The notes: generated by a model from the sequence alone, not told the origin. Positions 1-8,473 are shown, counted from the stretch's first letter. The stretch: DNA of 64,000 nucleotides from JACDCY01 sp964350145 (GCA_964350145.1 CAYGJL010000001.1:1-64000); one strand, 5' to 3'. Numbers and translations: made by a program.

Positions 1-63
1 GACGCCCAGACGAAGGCCGCGGTCGTCCCGAACACGGCCCCGGCCGCCGGCGAGCGTCGATGA
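1..63 (+). CDS. C-terminal tail of a gene entering from the left edge (recA is a candidate)
   Basis: An open frame runs from the window edge to a TGA at 61-63 and encodes about 20 Ala/Pro/Thr-rich residues ending GERR. It lies just upstream of recX, where recA sits in many bacteria, and a low-complexity charged C-terminal tail would fit RecA. No diagnostic RecA motif is inside the window, so the identity is inferred from position only. A 13-codon frame (ATG at 60, overlapping the stop) lies between it and recX and is probably not a gene. Confidence 0.3.
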   Translation, partial: DAQTKAAVVPNTAPAAGERR

Positions 64-97
64 GCACGCCCGCCACGAACTACGTGCTGTTCCGTCC

Positions 98-619
98 GTG
101 AGCCCCGGCCGACGACCTTACGGCCGACCGCGGACGGATGCCGACGCCCCTCCGCGCCCGCAAAGCTCGCCACACGAGTACGCGCTGCGCCTGCTTACTG
201 CGCGGAGCTACACGGTGCGCGACCTGCGCCGGAAGCTCGTGCAGCGGGAGTATTCGCCCGAGGACGTAGCCGCGACTATCGAGCGGCTCGAGCGCTCCGG
301 CCTTCTCGACGACGCGTCGTACGCCGAGCGATTTGCGAGGGGGAAGCTCGTGAACGAGAGCGCGTCGCGCCGGCGCGTGGGGCAGCTTTTGGTGCGCAAG
401 GGCATAGCCGCCGGCGTCGCGCAGGACGCGATCGCCCGCGTGGTCGAGACGGAGGATGTAGACGCCGCGGCCGCGATCGAGAAGGTGGCGCGCAAGAAGT
501 TGCAAACCCTCACCGGCCTCGACCCCCGCGTCGCCCGGCAGCGCCTTTTCGCCTTCCTTGCGCGTCGTGGCTACGACCTGGATGACATAAAGCGAGTCGT
601 GGCGCGGGTTAGGCCGTAA
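98..619 (+). CDS. recX: Regulatory protein RecX
   Basis: This encodes 173 aa from a GTG start. RecX binds RecA filaments and inhibits recombinase and coprotease activity in the cytoplasm. The sequence shows the three-helix repeats of the family: residues ~28-60 contain the typical opening (YALRLLTARSYTVRDLRRKL), followed by a GLLDDASYAERFARGKL block near residues 68-84 and a C-terminal repeat ending in DLDDIKRVVARV. Length and basic composition are normal for the family. It precedes alaS, as in the recA-recX-alaS order seen in other bacteria, but here a mobile-type gene pair has been inserted between recX and alaS. Confidence 0.9.
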   Translation: MSPGRRPYGRPRTDADAPPRPQSSPHEYALRLLTARSYTVRDLRRKLVQREYSPEDVAATIERLERSGLLDDASYAERFARGKLVNESASRRRVGQLLVRKGIAAGVAQDAIARVVETEDVDAAAAIEKVARKKLQTLTGLDPRVARQRLFAFLARRGYDLDDIKRVVARVRP

Positions 620-654
620 AATAAGACTATGGCTTGATTTAATTCAGAATGTAT

Positions 655-703
655 ATAGCTTATAGAGAGTATTATTATCTTATTAATTCAATCTATAAGC
701 TAT
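655..703. promoter_or_regulatory. 12-bp inverted repeat in an AT-rich leader, likely operator of the mobile mystery gene
   Basis: A perfect inverted repeat has arms ATAGCTTATAGA (655-666) and TCTATAAGCTAT (692-703). It sits in a strikingly AT-rich 80-bp stretch (about 621-703) inside otherwise GC-rich DNA. The right arm overlaps the ATG (702) of the downstream helix-turn-helix gene, which suggests autoregulation at the translation start. The base composition suggests the leader arrived together with the mobile pair. Confidence 0.6.
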
Positions 704-1172
704 GTCTCCTCGCCAGAGAGAAGCCGCGCCTGAGTTCCTGGCGCTCCAACGAAAGCAATTGGATTCCCGGGTTCAGCGGGATGCTCCCGTCGGCTCGCTG
801 GAGACTCCGCCCCGGGGCTGGGTTTATACGATCCGAACGGCTTTGGGAATGACCCAGGCTCAGCTAGCCCGCCGGCTAGGAATGAGGGCTGCCTCGGTGT
901 CTGCCCTCGAGAAAAGGGACGCTGCCAGCACTGCCACGGTCGGGAGCCTGCGCAAAGCGGCCGAGGCGCTCGACTGCGATTTGCGGATCGCGTTCGTTCC
1001 GCGGACCGGACTACAGCGCGCAGTCGAAGAACAGGCCAGGCGGAAGGCGAGCGAGGAGCGGAACCGGATCGTTCACAGCATGCGGTTGGAGGCGCAGGAC
1101 ACCGGGGTCGCGCAATCGCTGGCGGATGCCGAGTTCGGGTTCATAGGTCGCACTCGTAAGATCTGGGATTGA
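702..1172 (+). CDS. Mobile mystery protein A-like HTH regulator
   Basis: This encodes 156 aa with a Cro/C1-type helix-turn-helix at residues ~47-75 (LGMTQAQLARRLGM then SVSALEKRDA) and a charged C-terminal region rich in Arg/Glu. Arrangement and sequence resemble the mobile mystery protein A family (TIGR02612), which is normally the upstream partner of a Fic-domain protein (mobile mystery protein B). The gene follows an AT-rich leader with an inverted repeat over its start codon. Its partner immediately downstream is only a fragment. The function of the family is not established; an antitoxin- or repressor-like role is inferred from the pairing. Confidence 0.75.
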   Translation: MSPRQREAAPEFLALQRKQLDSRVQRDAPVGSLETPPRGWVYTIRTALGMTQAQLARRLGMRAASVSALEKRDAASTATVGSLRKAAEALDCDLRIAFVPRTGLQRAVEEQARRKASEERNRIVHSMRLEAQDTGVAQSLADAEFGFIGRTRKIWD

Positions 1173-1345
1173 GTAGAACGGCAGCGGACGAAACCACGCT
1201 GCGATTTCATCACGAGTTGGTTCACATTCACCCGTGGCCGAACGGCAACGGCCGCCACGCTCGTCTCGCGACCGATCTGCTGCTCCAGTCCTGGGGTCGC
1301 CCGCCGCTCTCCAGCACGCAGATGCAGGCGACTACTCCTTACTGA
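1173..1345 (+). pseudogene. Remnant of mobile mystery protein B (Fic domain)
   Basis: Right after the HTH gene, a frame without its own start encodes about 57 residues containing the Fic active-site motif HPWPNGNGRHARL (H..P.NGNG..R), followed by LATDLLLQSWGRPPL, and stops at 1343-1345. The intact family protein is roughly 200 aa, so the N-terminal part and the distal C-terminus are missing. The motif itself is intact, but no start codon or ribosome site accompanies it. It is best read as a decayed Fic-type partner of the preceding gene. Confidence 0.75.
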
Positions 1346-1449
1346 CGCAGTTCGTGCGTGGGTAAGCCGATCTCCACCGTCGCGGGCCGCCGCGCACCGT
1401 ACCCAGCAACCTCACGACCGACAACCCAAAACTCACTTACATTTGGCGC

Positions 1450-4356
1450 ATGAAGTCGGCTGAGATTCGGAACGCTTTTCTCGAGTACTTTGAGCGCAAC
1501 GGGCACATTGTGCAGCCGAGTGCCTCGCTCGTGCCCGTGGACGACTCGACGCTGCTGTTCGTCAACGCCGGCATGGTGCCGTTCAAGAAAGTCTTCCTTG
1601 GCGCCACCGAGCCGCCGGGCGGGTCGCGCCGCGCCGCGTCGTCGCAGAAATGCGTGCGCGCTGGCGGCAAGCACAACGACCTCGAGCAGGTCGGCCACAC
1701 CGCGCGGCACCACACGTTCTTCGAGATGCTCGGCAACTTCTCCTTCGGCGATTACTTCAAGCGCGACGCCATCCGCTTCGCCTGGGAGTTCCTCACCGTC
1801 GAGCTGAAGCTCGACCCGAAGCATCTCCGCGTCACGGTGCACCACACCGACGACGACGCGCGCGTGCTGTGGACCGAGATCACCGGGCTCGCGCCGTCGC
1901 GCATCTACGGGCTCGGCGACAGGGACAACTTCTGGCAGATGGCCGACACCGGCCCGTGCGGACCGTGCTCCGAGATCTACGTTGATCTCGCGCACATCGC
2001 CGACGACTGGGAATTTCCGGAGGGTGCGACCGGCGAGTGGACCGAGCTGGATCGCGCGGAGTTCTCACAGGACGCGTTCGTCGAGGGCGCGGAGGCGGGG
2101 CGCTTCCTGGAGATCTGGAACCTCGTCTTCATGCAGTACGACAAGCAGGCGGACGGAACGCTCGTGCCGCTGCCGAAGCCGTCGGTTGACACCGGCATGG
2201 GCCTCGAGCGAGTCGCCGCCGCGTTGCAGCGCAAGACCAACAACTTCCACACCGATCTATTCGCGCCGATCATCGCCGCCGTGTCGAAGGAGACCGGCGT
2301 GCAATACGATCCGCGCGGCGGCGAGTTCGAGCTGGCGACGACGGCGAGCAGCGGGATTGATTCGAGGTCGAAGGGCAACTACGCGTCGCACCGCGTCATC
2401 GCCGACCACGCGCGCGCGGTGGCGTTCCTGCTCGCCGACGGTGTCTTCCCGTCCAACGAAGGCCGCGGCTACGTGCTGCGGCGCATCCTTCGCCGCGCGG
2501 TCCGCAACGCCTGGCTGCTCGGCGTGAACCGTCCGGTGCTGCACGCCGCGGTCGAAGCCGTGATTGCGTCCATGGGCGACGCGTACCCGGAGCTGCGCCA
2601 GCGCCGCAAGCACATCGTGGACACGACGCGCGCGGAAGAGGAGCGCTTCCTCGCGACCATCGAAGGCGGCATGCGCCGCTTCGAGGAACTCGCGCCGCGC
2701 TCGACCACGCAGGGCTCGACCGGGATCAAGGGAACGATCTCGGGCGAGGACGCCTTCAAGCTGTACGACACGTTCGGCTTTCCGATCGACCTGACGCAGC
2801 TCATGTCCGCGGAGCGCGGCTACACCGTGGACATTGCCGGCTTCGACCGCGCGCTCGGCGCGCAGCGCGCGCAGTCGCAGCAGGAAAGAAAGTCGAAAAA
2901 GATTGCCGTCTCCGGCGGCGACGACCTCTCCGAGGGTTGGGAGATCCGCCCGGCGCAGGAGATCGATGTCGGTGCGCGCACGGCCGAGTACGGGCTCCCC
3001 GACATTCCCGCTTCCCCGGGTTCCGCACAGCCCGAAGCTGGCAGCGAACCGCTGGAAGCTCCCCGCGCAGGTTCCCGGCTCCCTCCGTCCACCTTCGCCG
3101 GCTACACCGCGACCGAGGTGGCGACCGAAGTAGTGGCCAGAAAAATTCTCAGCGGCGATAGAGCCGCGCTTGTCCTCCGCGAGACGCCGTTCTACGCCGA
3201 ATCAGGCGGCCAGATCTCCGATGCTGGTGAAGTGATTGGTGACGGCTGGCGCCTCGATGTGGATGAAGTTCGTCGGGTTGAGGGGCGGATCGCCGTGGCG
3301 GGGAAGATCGAGGGTGATTTCCGCTTCGGTCCCGTGACCGCGCGCGTTCCGCGGGAGCGGCGGCTCGACACCGAGCGCAACCACACGGCCACCCACCTGC
3401 TGCACGCCGCGCTGCGCGCGGTGCTCGGCGAGCACGTGCATCAGGCCGGCTCGCTCGTCGCGCCCGACCGGCTGCGGTTCGACTTCACGCACAACGGCCC
3501 GATGCAGCCGGAGCAGATCGCCGCGGTCGAGCAGCAGGTGAATCGCGCGATCTTCGCCGCGACGCCGCTCAAGTTCGAGGAGAGGCGGTACGCCGACGCG
3601 ATCGCCGAAGGCGCGATGGCGCTGTTCGGCGAGAAGTACGGCGACGTCGTGCGCGTGGTGAAGGTTCCCGGCGTATCCACGGAGCTGTGCGGCGGCACGC
3701 ACGTGCGCAACACGGCGGAGATCGGACTGTTCCGGATCGCCGGCGAGACGGGAGTCGCGGCTGGCGTGCGCAGGGTCGAGGCGGTGACGGGGCCGCTCGC
3801 ATTCGAGATGATGCTGACAAAGGAGCGCGAGCTGGCGGAAGTCGAGCGGCTCGTCCGCGCGCAGCCGGGCGCGGTGGTAAAGCGCGTGCAGGCGCTGGTC
3901 GAGAAATCAAAGGAATCGGACCGCCTGCTCGCCGAAGCGCGTCGCTCCGGTGGTACCGGCGCCGACACGAAGTCGGACGGTGCGGGCGCGTTGATCGAGA
4001 GTGCGCAGACTATTGACGGCGTGCGCGTGATCGCGTCGTCCGTCGAAGCGTCCGATCTGAAAACGCTGCAGGCGATCGGCGATTCGCTCCGCGAGAGCAT
4101 GGGCACCGGCGCTGCCGTGCTCATCGCCACGCTCGGCGACGGCAAGCGCACACTGCTGACCGTCGTGAGCGACGACCTCCGCGGTCGCGGTGTCCGCGCC
4201 GACAACGTGCTCAAGGAGATCGCCGCTGCCGCCGGTGGGCGTGGCGGCGGCAAGCCGCACATGGCTCAGGCCGGCCTTCCCGAATCGGTGGACGTCCCCG
4301 CGCTGCTCGCCACCGTCCCCGACGTGATTCGGCGCCACCTCGCGGCCGCCAAGTGA
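1450..4356 (+). CDS. alaS: Alanine-tRNA ligase
   Basis: This encodes a 968-aa cytoplasmic enzyme that charges tRNA-Ala. The class II catalytic domain is at the N-terminus (motif around HHTFFEMLGNFSFGDYF, residues ~92-108). The editing domain carries HTATHLLH near residue 645 and CGGTH near residue 746, which supply zinc ligands for deacylating mischarged tRNA. A C-Ala domain follows, ending in the usual GRGGGKPHMAQAG segment. It is about 90 residues longer than the E. coli enzyme. Part of the excess is a Pro/Ala/Ser-rich linker at residues ~514-551, between the tRNA-recognition and editing regions. The start is ATG 1450. Confidence 0.97.
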   Translation: MKSAEIRNAFLEYFERNGHIVQPSASLVPVDDSTLLFVNAGMVPFKKVFLGATEPPGGSRRAASSQKCVRAGGKHNDLEQVGHTARHHTFFEMLGNFSFGDYFKRDAIRFAWEFLTVELKLDPKHLRVTVHHTDDDARVLWTEITGLAPSRIYGLGDRDNFWQMADTGPCGPCSEIYVDLAHIADDWEFPEGATGEWTELDRAEFSQDAFVEGAEAGRFLEIWNLVFMQYDKQADGTLVPLPKPSVDTGMGLERVAAALQRKTNNFHTDLFAPIIAAVSKETGVQYDPRGGEFELATTASSGIDSRSKGNYASHRVIADHARAVAFLLADGVFPSNEGRGYVLRRILRRAVRNAWLLGVNRPVLHAAVEAVIASMGDAYPELRQRRKHIVDTTRAEEERFLATIEGGMRRFEELAPRSTTQGSTGIKGTISGEDAFKLYDTFGFPIDLTQLMSAERGYTVDIAGFDRALGAQRAQSQQERKSKKIAVSGGDDLSEGWEIRPAQEIDVGARTAEYGLPDIPASPGSAQPEAGSEPLEAPRAGSRLPPSTFAGYTATEVATEVVARKILSGDRAALVLRETPFYAESGGQISDAGEVIGDGWRLDVDEVRRVEGRIAVAGKIEGDFRFGPVTARVPRERRLDTERNHTATHLLHAALRAVLGEHVHQAGSLVAPDRLRFDFTHNGPMQPEQIAAVEQQVNRAIFAATPLKFEERRYADAIAEGAMALFGEKYGDVVRVVKVPGVSTELCGGTHVRNTAEIGLFRIAGETGVAAGVRRVEAVTGPLAFEMMLTKERELAEVERLVRAQPGAVVKRVQALVEKSKESDRLLAEARRSGGTGADTKSDGAGALIESAQTIDGVRVIASSVEASDLKTLQAIGDSLRESMGTGAAVLIATLGDGKRTLLTVVSDDLRGRGVRADNVLKEIAAAAGGRGGGKPHMAQAGLPESVDVPALLATVPDVIRRHLAAAK

Positions 4357-4667
4357 CCCTCGGCGAGTGGCTCGACGCGCGCGACCCCGCGCCTCCAGCC
4401 GCCCTCGCTGACGCGGTGCGCTCGGAGCTTGCCGCGGAATTGACATTGCCTGTCTCCAACGCACCGGGCGCGCTGCTCAAGGCGGGTGAGCGCGTGCTCG
4501 AGCGCGTTCTCAAGGCCGAGCCCCAGACGCCCGCCGTGGCCCCCGACCTTCTCCTGGCCGACGCCCTGGTCACGTACGCGTTCGAAGCCGTTGCGGAGTC
4601 CGCTGCGGACGCCGACCGGCTCGCTCGCGAAGCGATGGTCAGGCTTGGGTCTTTGGGCGGGGCGTGA
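4353..4667 (+). CDS. Small protein of unknown function coupled to alaS
   Basis: This encodes 104 aa, mostly alpha-helical and Ala/Leu/Glu-rich, from a GTG that overlaps the alaS stop (GTGA), so it is probably translationally coupled. I see no recognisable catalytic motif, signal peptide or membrane segment. Codon use matches the neighbours and the frame is clean, which supports a real gene. No function can be assigned. Confidence 0.6.
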   Translation: MTLGEWLDARDPAPPAALADAVRSELAAELTLPVSNAPGALLKAGERVLERVLKAEPQTPAVAPDLLLADALVTYAFEAVAESAADADRLAREAMVRLGSLGGA

Positions 4668-4686
4668 GCGTGAATGTTCGCGCGCG

Positions 4687-4900
4687 GGGGACGCGAGTCC
4701 GAACCCCCTTCGCCCCCTACGCTCGCAAACTGCGCTCGCTATCACGGGGGCGTCGGGGGTCCGGCACTCGCGTCCCCTCCCGGGCATGCGCTCAGCCGCC
4801 GGCGGGTCGTGCGTCAGCGGTCGCCCCTATGCCGGAGCCGACGATCGGCGGGCGGGCCCCCGAAGCCTCCGTGATAGCGAGCGCAGTTTGCGAGCGTAGG
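4687..4900. repeat. Nested inverted repeats between alaS operon and cca
   Basis: Two palindromic systems are nested here. One has 22/23-bp arms at 4687-4708 and 4755-4777 (GGGGACGCGAGTCC... against ...ACTCGCGTCCCC) with one mismatch and one indel. The other is a perfect 32-bp inverted repeat, arms 4716-4747 and 4869-4900, whose first arm lies in the loop of the first system. Several short open frames crossing it (encoding YARKLRSL-type peptides) are by-products of the repeat. The 4668-4950 gap therefore holds structured repeat DNA rather than a gene. Confidence 0.8.
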
Positions 4901-4950
4901 AGGCGGAGGGGGTCCACCCATCGGTCGCGGGCCACCGCACCGACCCAGCC

Positions 4951-6252
4951 ATGACGACTCTCAACCCCCCACCCGCCGTCCTGAAGATTGCGAAGACGCT
5001 CGAGGACAATGGCCACGAGACCTGGTGCGTTGGTGGCGCGGTCAGAGACGCGATGCTGGGCGAGCAGCATCTGGACTGGGACTTTGCCACGGCGGCAACG
5101 CCCGACCAGGTCCGCAAGATCTTTCGGCGAACGGTGCCGGTCGGAATCGAGTTCGGCACGGTGGGCGTGCTCGACGAGCACAACGTCATGCACGAGGTCA
5201 CCACGTTCCGGCGCGACGTGCAGACCGACGGCCGGCACGCCGTCGTGGAGTTCGGTGCGTCGCTCGACGAGGACCTCGCGCGGCGCGACTTCACCATCAA
5301 TGCCGTCGCTTATTCACCGACGCGCAAGGTCGTGCACGACCCGTTTCACGGCGAAAAAGATTTGCGCGCCGGGATCGTCCGGGCCGTGGGCGATCCGCAG
5401 GACCGGATGCGGGAGGATCGCCTCCGCGCCTTGCGCGCGATCCGCTTCGCCGCGCGCTACGGGTTCGAGATCGAAAAGAAAACGTGGGCCGCCATCGTGG
5501 ACAGCGCGCCGCACATGCCGCGGCTCTCGCCCGAGCGCGTGCGGCAGGAGATCGAGAAGACGATGGATCAGGTGCCGTGTCCGGGCGGCGCGTTCGCGAA
5601 ATGGCGGGACAGCGGCGCATTCGGCACGCTGGTTCCTGATCTCGCCGGTGTGACCGATCTGCAGCTCAGCGCCATTGACCATCTCCGCCGTCCCATTCTC
5701 GCAACGCGCCCCCAGCGCCGGCTCCTGCGCGTGGCCATGCTGCTCGCGGCGGCGCCTGCTGGCCGCTCCGGGAATACGTTGAAGGCGCTCCGCTTCTCGA
5801 ACGCGGCCGCGTCGTGGATTTCGTCGCTGCTCGACGCGCTGGCGAAGCTGGAGCCGCCAATGCGCTCGTCGCTCCTGTCGGCCGCGGGTGCAACGGACGC
5901 CGAAATTCGCCGCTGGGTCTCCGTCGCCGGTCGCACGCGCTTTGCCTCCGTTGTCCGCCTGGCCGACGCGCACTGGTGGGCCGAGCGTGAAGCGGGGCAG
6001 GGTGCTCCTACGGCATCATCAGTGAGCTCGCTACACCGCCGCGCGCTACGAATCGCGTATCGCGATCCCGTGGAGCTGAGCGACCTGGCGGTGGACGGAA
6101 CGGACTTACAGAAGCTCGGTCTGAGCGGCCCCGCGCTCGGGAAGGCACTCCACGACCTGCTGGAAGCTGTTGTGCGCGACCCGTCTCTGAACACGCCGGA
6201 TCGCCTGCTATCACTGGCAAAGCGTGGATCCCCGACCGAGCCCGGCGCCTGA
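4951..6252 (+). CDS. cca: CCA tRNA nucleotidyltransferase
   Basis: This encodes 433 aa. The class II CCA-adding/poly(A) polymerase family adds or repairs the 3' CCA of tRNAs. Visible motifs are GGAVRD (~residues 28-33), the catalytic DxD in LDWDFAT (~45), RRDFTINAVAY (~110), and the ATP/CTP-reading helix REDRLRALRAIRFAARYGF (~152). The C-terminal half is helical, as expected for the tRNA body domain. It could in principle be a dedicated A-adding enzyme or poly(A) polymerase, which cannot be told apart by eye. Confidence 0.93.
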   Translation: MTTLNPPPAVLKIAKTLEDNGHETWCVGGAVRDAMLGEQHLDWDFATAATPDQVRKIFRRTVPVGIEFGTVGVLDEHNVMHEVTTFRRDVQTDGRHAVVEFGASLDEDLARRDFTINAVAYSPTRKVVHDPFHGEKDLRAGIVRAVGDPQDRMREDRLRALRAIRFAARYGFEIEKKTWAAIVDSAPHMPRLSPERVRQEIEKTMDQVPCPGGAFAKWRDSGAFGTLVPDLAGVTDLQLSAIDHLRRPILATRPQRRLLRVAMLLAAAPAGRSGNTLKALRFSNAAASWISSLLDALAKLEPPMRSSLLSAAGATDAEIRRWVSVAGRTRFASVVRLADAHWWAEREAGQGAPTASSVSSLHRRALRIAYRDPVELSDLAVDGTDLQKLGLSGPALGKALHDLLEAVVRDPSLNTPDRLLSLAKRGSPTEPGA

Positions 6253-6302
6253 CGGTTGCCGTAGCCGTTGCCGTCTGAAGTATGTTTCACCTGGATGCTG
6301 AC

Positions 6303-6382
6303 GCGGGCCGGGGAATGGGGTCCCCGTCGGCACCGTGTTAGCGTAGCGTAGGTGTCCGACGGGGATCCCATTCCCCGCCCGC
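6303..6382. repeat. Long hairpin-forming palindromic element, intergenic copy
   Basis: Arms of about 30 bp (6303-6333 and 6352-6382) pair almost perfectly around a loop containing GTGTTAGCG. The core GGGG(T)CCCCG/GGGGATCCC and the loop sequence GTGTTAGCG..GTAGCG recur in the element inside rarA at 12546-12636, so this is one member of a dispersed family. It could act as a transcription terminator for cca, but there is no T-tract. Confidence 0.75.
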
Positions 6383-6404
6383 ACGCCAAGACCCGAGACG
6401 GAAC

Positions 6405-6932
6405 ATGATCTTCAGAACGCGACAGCCTGAAGCAACTGTCTGGAAACGGTTCCGGTCGGGGACCGACGGGTTCACGTTTGTGCAGCGCGACGGCGTGTGG
6501 GAGGCGCACGTGGCGGCGAACGCCGAACGCGTCGTGGACCTGTTCTACACGCTGAGCGAGCACCTCCCGCCCGCCATTGACGTGTCCATCGAGGACCGCC
6601 GCACCGACCACGTCTGGACGGGCGAGGGCATAGCGCTCCCCGACTTCCGCGACGCCATCGCCCGGCTCAAGGTCCCGCTCGCCACGTATGGCGGAGTCGA
6701 GATCTCCGCGTACACGCTGGAAGACCAGCTCACGCTCACCCCGCAGATCGAGCTGTTCGCCTACTCGAGGACCGACCGCTGGGCGTACTTCCTCAAGGCC
6801 CGCGGCCTCGAGGAGTTCGGTGCGCTCGCCGAGAAGCCATGGCGCGCGCCGTCGTGGGACCGGGCCCCCGCGCCGCTGCTGTCCGAGTCCACCGTCGCGA
6901 TGGCATCGCGTCTCTCGCTGACACCAGCCTGA
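6405..6932 (+). CDS. Conserved-looking soluble protein of unknown function
   Basis: This encodes 175 aa with no signal peptide or membrane span. It has a mixed alpha/beta appearance and a segment rich in aromatic and acidic residues. The ATG at 6405 follows the palindromic element. I do not recognise the family. Codon use and frame integrity support a real gene. It stands alone between cca and the ZIP permease. Confidence 0.6.
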   Translation: MIFRTRQPEATVWKRFRSGTDGFTFVQRDGVWEAHVAANAERVVDLFYTLSEHLPPAIDVSIEDRRTDHVWTGEGIALPDFRDAIARLKVPLATYGGVEISAYTLEDQLTLTPQIELFAYSRTDRWAYFLKARGLEEFGALAEKPWRAPSWDRAPAPLLSESTVAMASRLSLTPA

Positions 6933-6957
6933 AAAACGAGCTGTTGGCTATTGGCTA

Positions 6958-7704
6958 TTGGCTGTTGGTAACCTGCCCAGCTTGAACGTAGATCTCGTCG
7001 CGCTCGGCTATGCCGTACTCGCCGGCGCCGCCAACATTCTGGGCGCCGCAGCCGTCACCGCGCGGACGCGGTGGAGCGAGAGCGGGCTCGACGCGCTGCT
7101 CGCGTTCTCCGCCGGCTTCATGGTGTCGGTCGGACTGCTCGATCTCATTCCGCACGCCATCGAGGAAGGCGGCTCGCGCGCCGCGTTCTACGTGTTGGTC
7201 GGTTATCTCCTCGTGCACCTCACGCAGCACACGCTCGCGCCGCACTTCCACTTCGGCGAAGAGAAGCACTCCGTCACGCCGGCGGTTGGATGGTCCGCGC
7301 TGGCGGGGCTGCTGCTGCACACTTTCATAGACGGCGTCGCCATCGCGAGCGGCTTCGCAGTCAGCAGCGCGCTCGGCATTCTCGTGTTCTTCGCCATCCT
7401 GCTGCACAAGATTCCGGAAGGCGTGGCGATCTCGAGCCTGTTCCTCGCCGCGGGTGCGGGCCGCGCGCGCGCGGTGACAGCCGCGACCGCTCTCGCCGCG
7501 GCGACAGTGCTCGGCGTGCTGTTCACCGGACTCGTCGAGCCGTTGGCTCGGCACGGGCTCGCGCTCGCCGGCGGCGTGACGCTGTACGTCGGCGCGTCCA
7601 ATCTCGTGCCGGAGTTTCAGGCCAAGCCCGGTTGGAGATTGCCGGTCGCGTTCTTTGCCGGGTGCGGGATCTACCTGCTGGCGCGGCAGATGTTGCCCGG
7701 ATGA
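6958..7704 (+). CDS. ZIP-family metal transporter
   Basis: This encodes 248 aa with about seven to eight hydrophobic segments. ZIP permeases move Zn2+ or related divalent cations into the cytoplasm. Diagnostic motifs are HTFIDGVAIASGF (~residues 120-132) and HKIPEGVAISSL (~149-160), which carry the His/Glu/Asp residues of the metal path, plus a His-rich loop (HTLAPHFHFGEEKH) before them. The start may be TTG 6958 or the later TTG at 6982. The first lies in a stretch of TGGCTAT/TGGCTGT heptamer repeats. A truncated, nearly identical copy lies at 9317-9483. Confidence 0.88.
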   Translation: MAVGNLPSLNVDLVALGYAVLAGAANILGAAAVTARTRWSESGLDALLAFSAGFMVSVGLLDLIPHAIEEGGSRAAFYVLVGYLLVHLTQHTLAPHFHFGEEKHSVTPAVGWSALAGLLLHTFIDGVAIASGFAVSSALGILVFFAILLHKIPEGVAISSLFLAAGAGRARAVTAATALAAATVLGVLFTGLVEPLARHGLALAGGVTLYVGASNLVPEFQAKPGWRLPVAFFAGCGIYLLARQMLPG

Positions 7705-7711
7705 TGCAGGG

Positions 7712-8116
7712 CTAGTCGAGCCCGAGAATTTCGCGAAGCCGTACTTCGATTTCCGTTCGACGCTGGGAATTCGATAGTGTGGCCAGGTGCCGATGCGTCC
7801 TGCGCCGTACGTCCAGCGTGACGACCTGATCGGTTTGGACCCAGCTCGGCTTGGGGGTCCACTGAGCGGCAATGGATGTGAGGTCGGGCGGGTCGATTCG
7901 CGGACGCCAGACGAATTTTTCCCGCTCGATGGTGGTCATCGGGCAGACGACCACCGTTTCAAGCCCGGAAAGATTGAACGCGTCCCGCGATATCACGATG
8001 CACGGACGCGTGCCGGCCTGCTCCCGGCCTTCAGATCCTGCGTCGAGGCGGACCTCCCAGATCTCCCACCGGCGCGGCATGGGGATCCCGCGTGTCCTCG
8101 GCGGCGAAGTTGACAT
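7712..8116 (-). CDS. MazF/PemK-type endoribonuclease toxin
   Basis: This encodes 134 aa. The PemK/MazF fold is shown by the start RRWEIWEVRLD, by GTRPCIVISRDAFN and by VVVCPMTT. Members cleave mRNA at specific sites. I chose ATG 8116 because an AAGGCG ribosome site sits four bases upstream and 10 nt after the antitoxin stop; a later ATG (8080) would leave only the core domain. It lies downstream of its antitoxin on the minus strand. A conserved Arg in TRPCIVIS fits an active-site role. Confidence 0.85.
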   Translation of the reverse strand: MSTSPPRTRGIPMPRRWEIWEVRLDAGSEGREQAGTRPCIVISRDAFNLSGLETVVVCPMTTIEREKFVWRPRIDPPDLTSIAAQWTPKPSWVQTDQVVTLDVRRRTHRHLATLSNSQRRTEIEVRLREILGLD

Positions 8117-8126
8117 CGTTCGCCTT

Positions 8127-8447
8127 TTAGGGACGGTTGGAATAAGCGCGCAGCCAGAGCTCCCGGTCGGATCGATCCGCATCGGTCAGATCTTTGGCAC
8201 CGGCGCTGTACATCTCGTGCAGCTTCTGCTCCCGTAGGCGAGCGACGTACTCATTGATAACTTGGCGGATCAGGTCCTGAACCGACCGGTCGCGTCCAGC
8301 CTTTTTCGCGAGCAGGTCTCTCACCTCGCGCGGTAGGCGGACGTTCACCTGAACATCAGACCCAAGCGTGGCGGCGGCCGATCGGCCGACCTCTTTGACC
8401 TTGCGCCCTCGGGGATCAACGCTCTTCGCGTGCGGCTTGCGCGGCAA
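8127..8447 (-). CDS. Antitoxin of the MazF-like pair (ribbon-helix-helix type)
   Basis: This encodes 106 aa. The N-terminus is basic, then comes VQVNVRLPREVRDLLAKKAGRDRSV, the beta-strand/helix start of a ribbon-helix-helix DNA-binding domain, then an acidic, flexible C-terminus expected to bind the toxin. The start is TTG at 8447 with a GGAGGG ribosome site just upstream. The toxin gene follows after 10 nt. Confidence 0.75.
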   Translation of the reverse strand: MPRKPHAKSVDPRGRKVKEVGRSAAATLGSDVQVNVRLPREVRDLLAKKAGRDRSVQDLIRQVINEYVARLREQKLHEMYSAGAKDLTDADRSDRELWLRAYSNRP

Positions 8448-8473
8448 ACGCCCTCCGTTATTCGATATCGCTC

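Noticed and set aside
4664..4954. Several short frames encoding YARKLRSL-type peptides
   Set aside because: They arise on both strands from the 32-bp inverted repeat and have no initiation signals.
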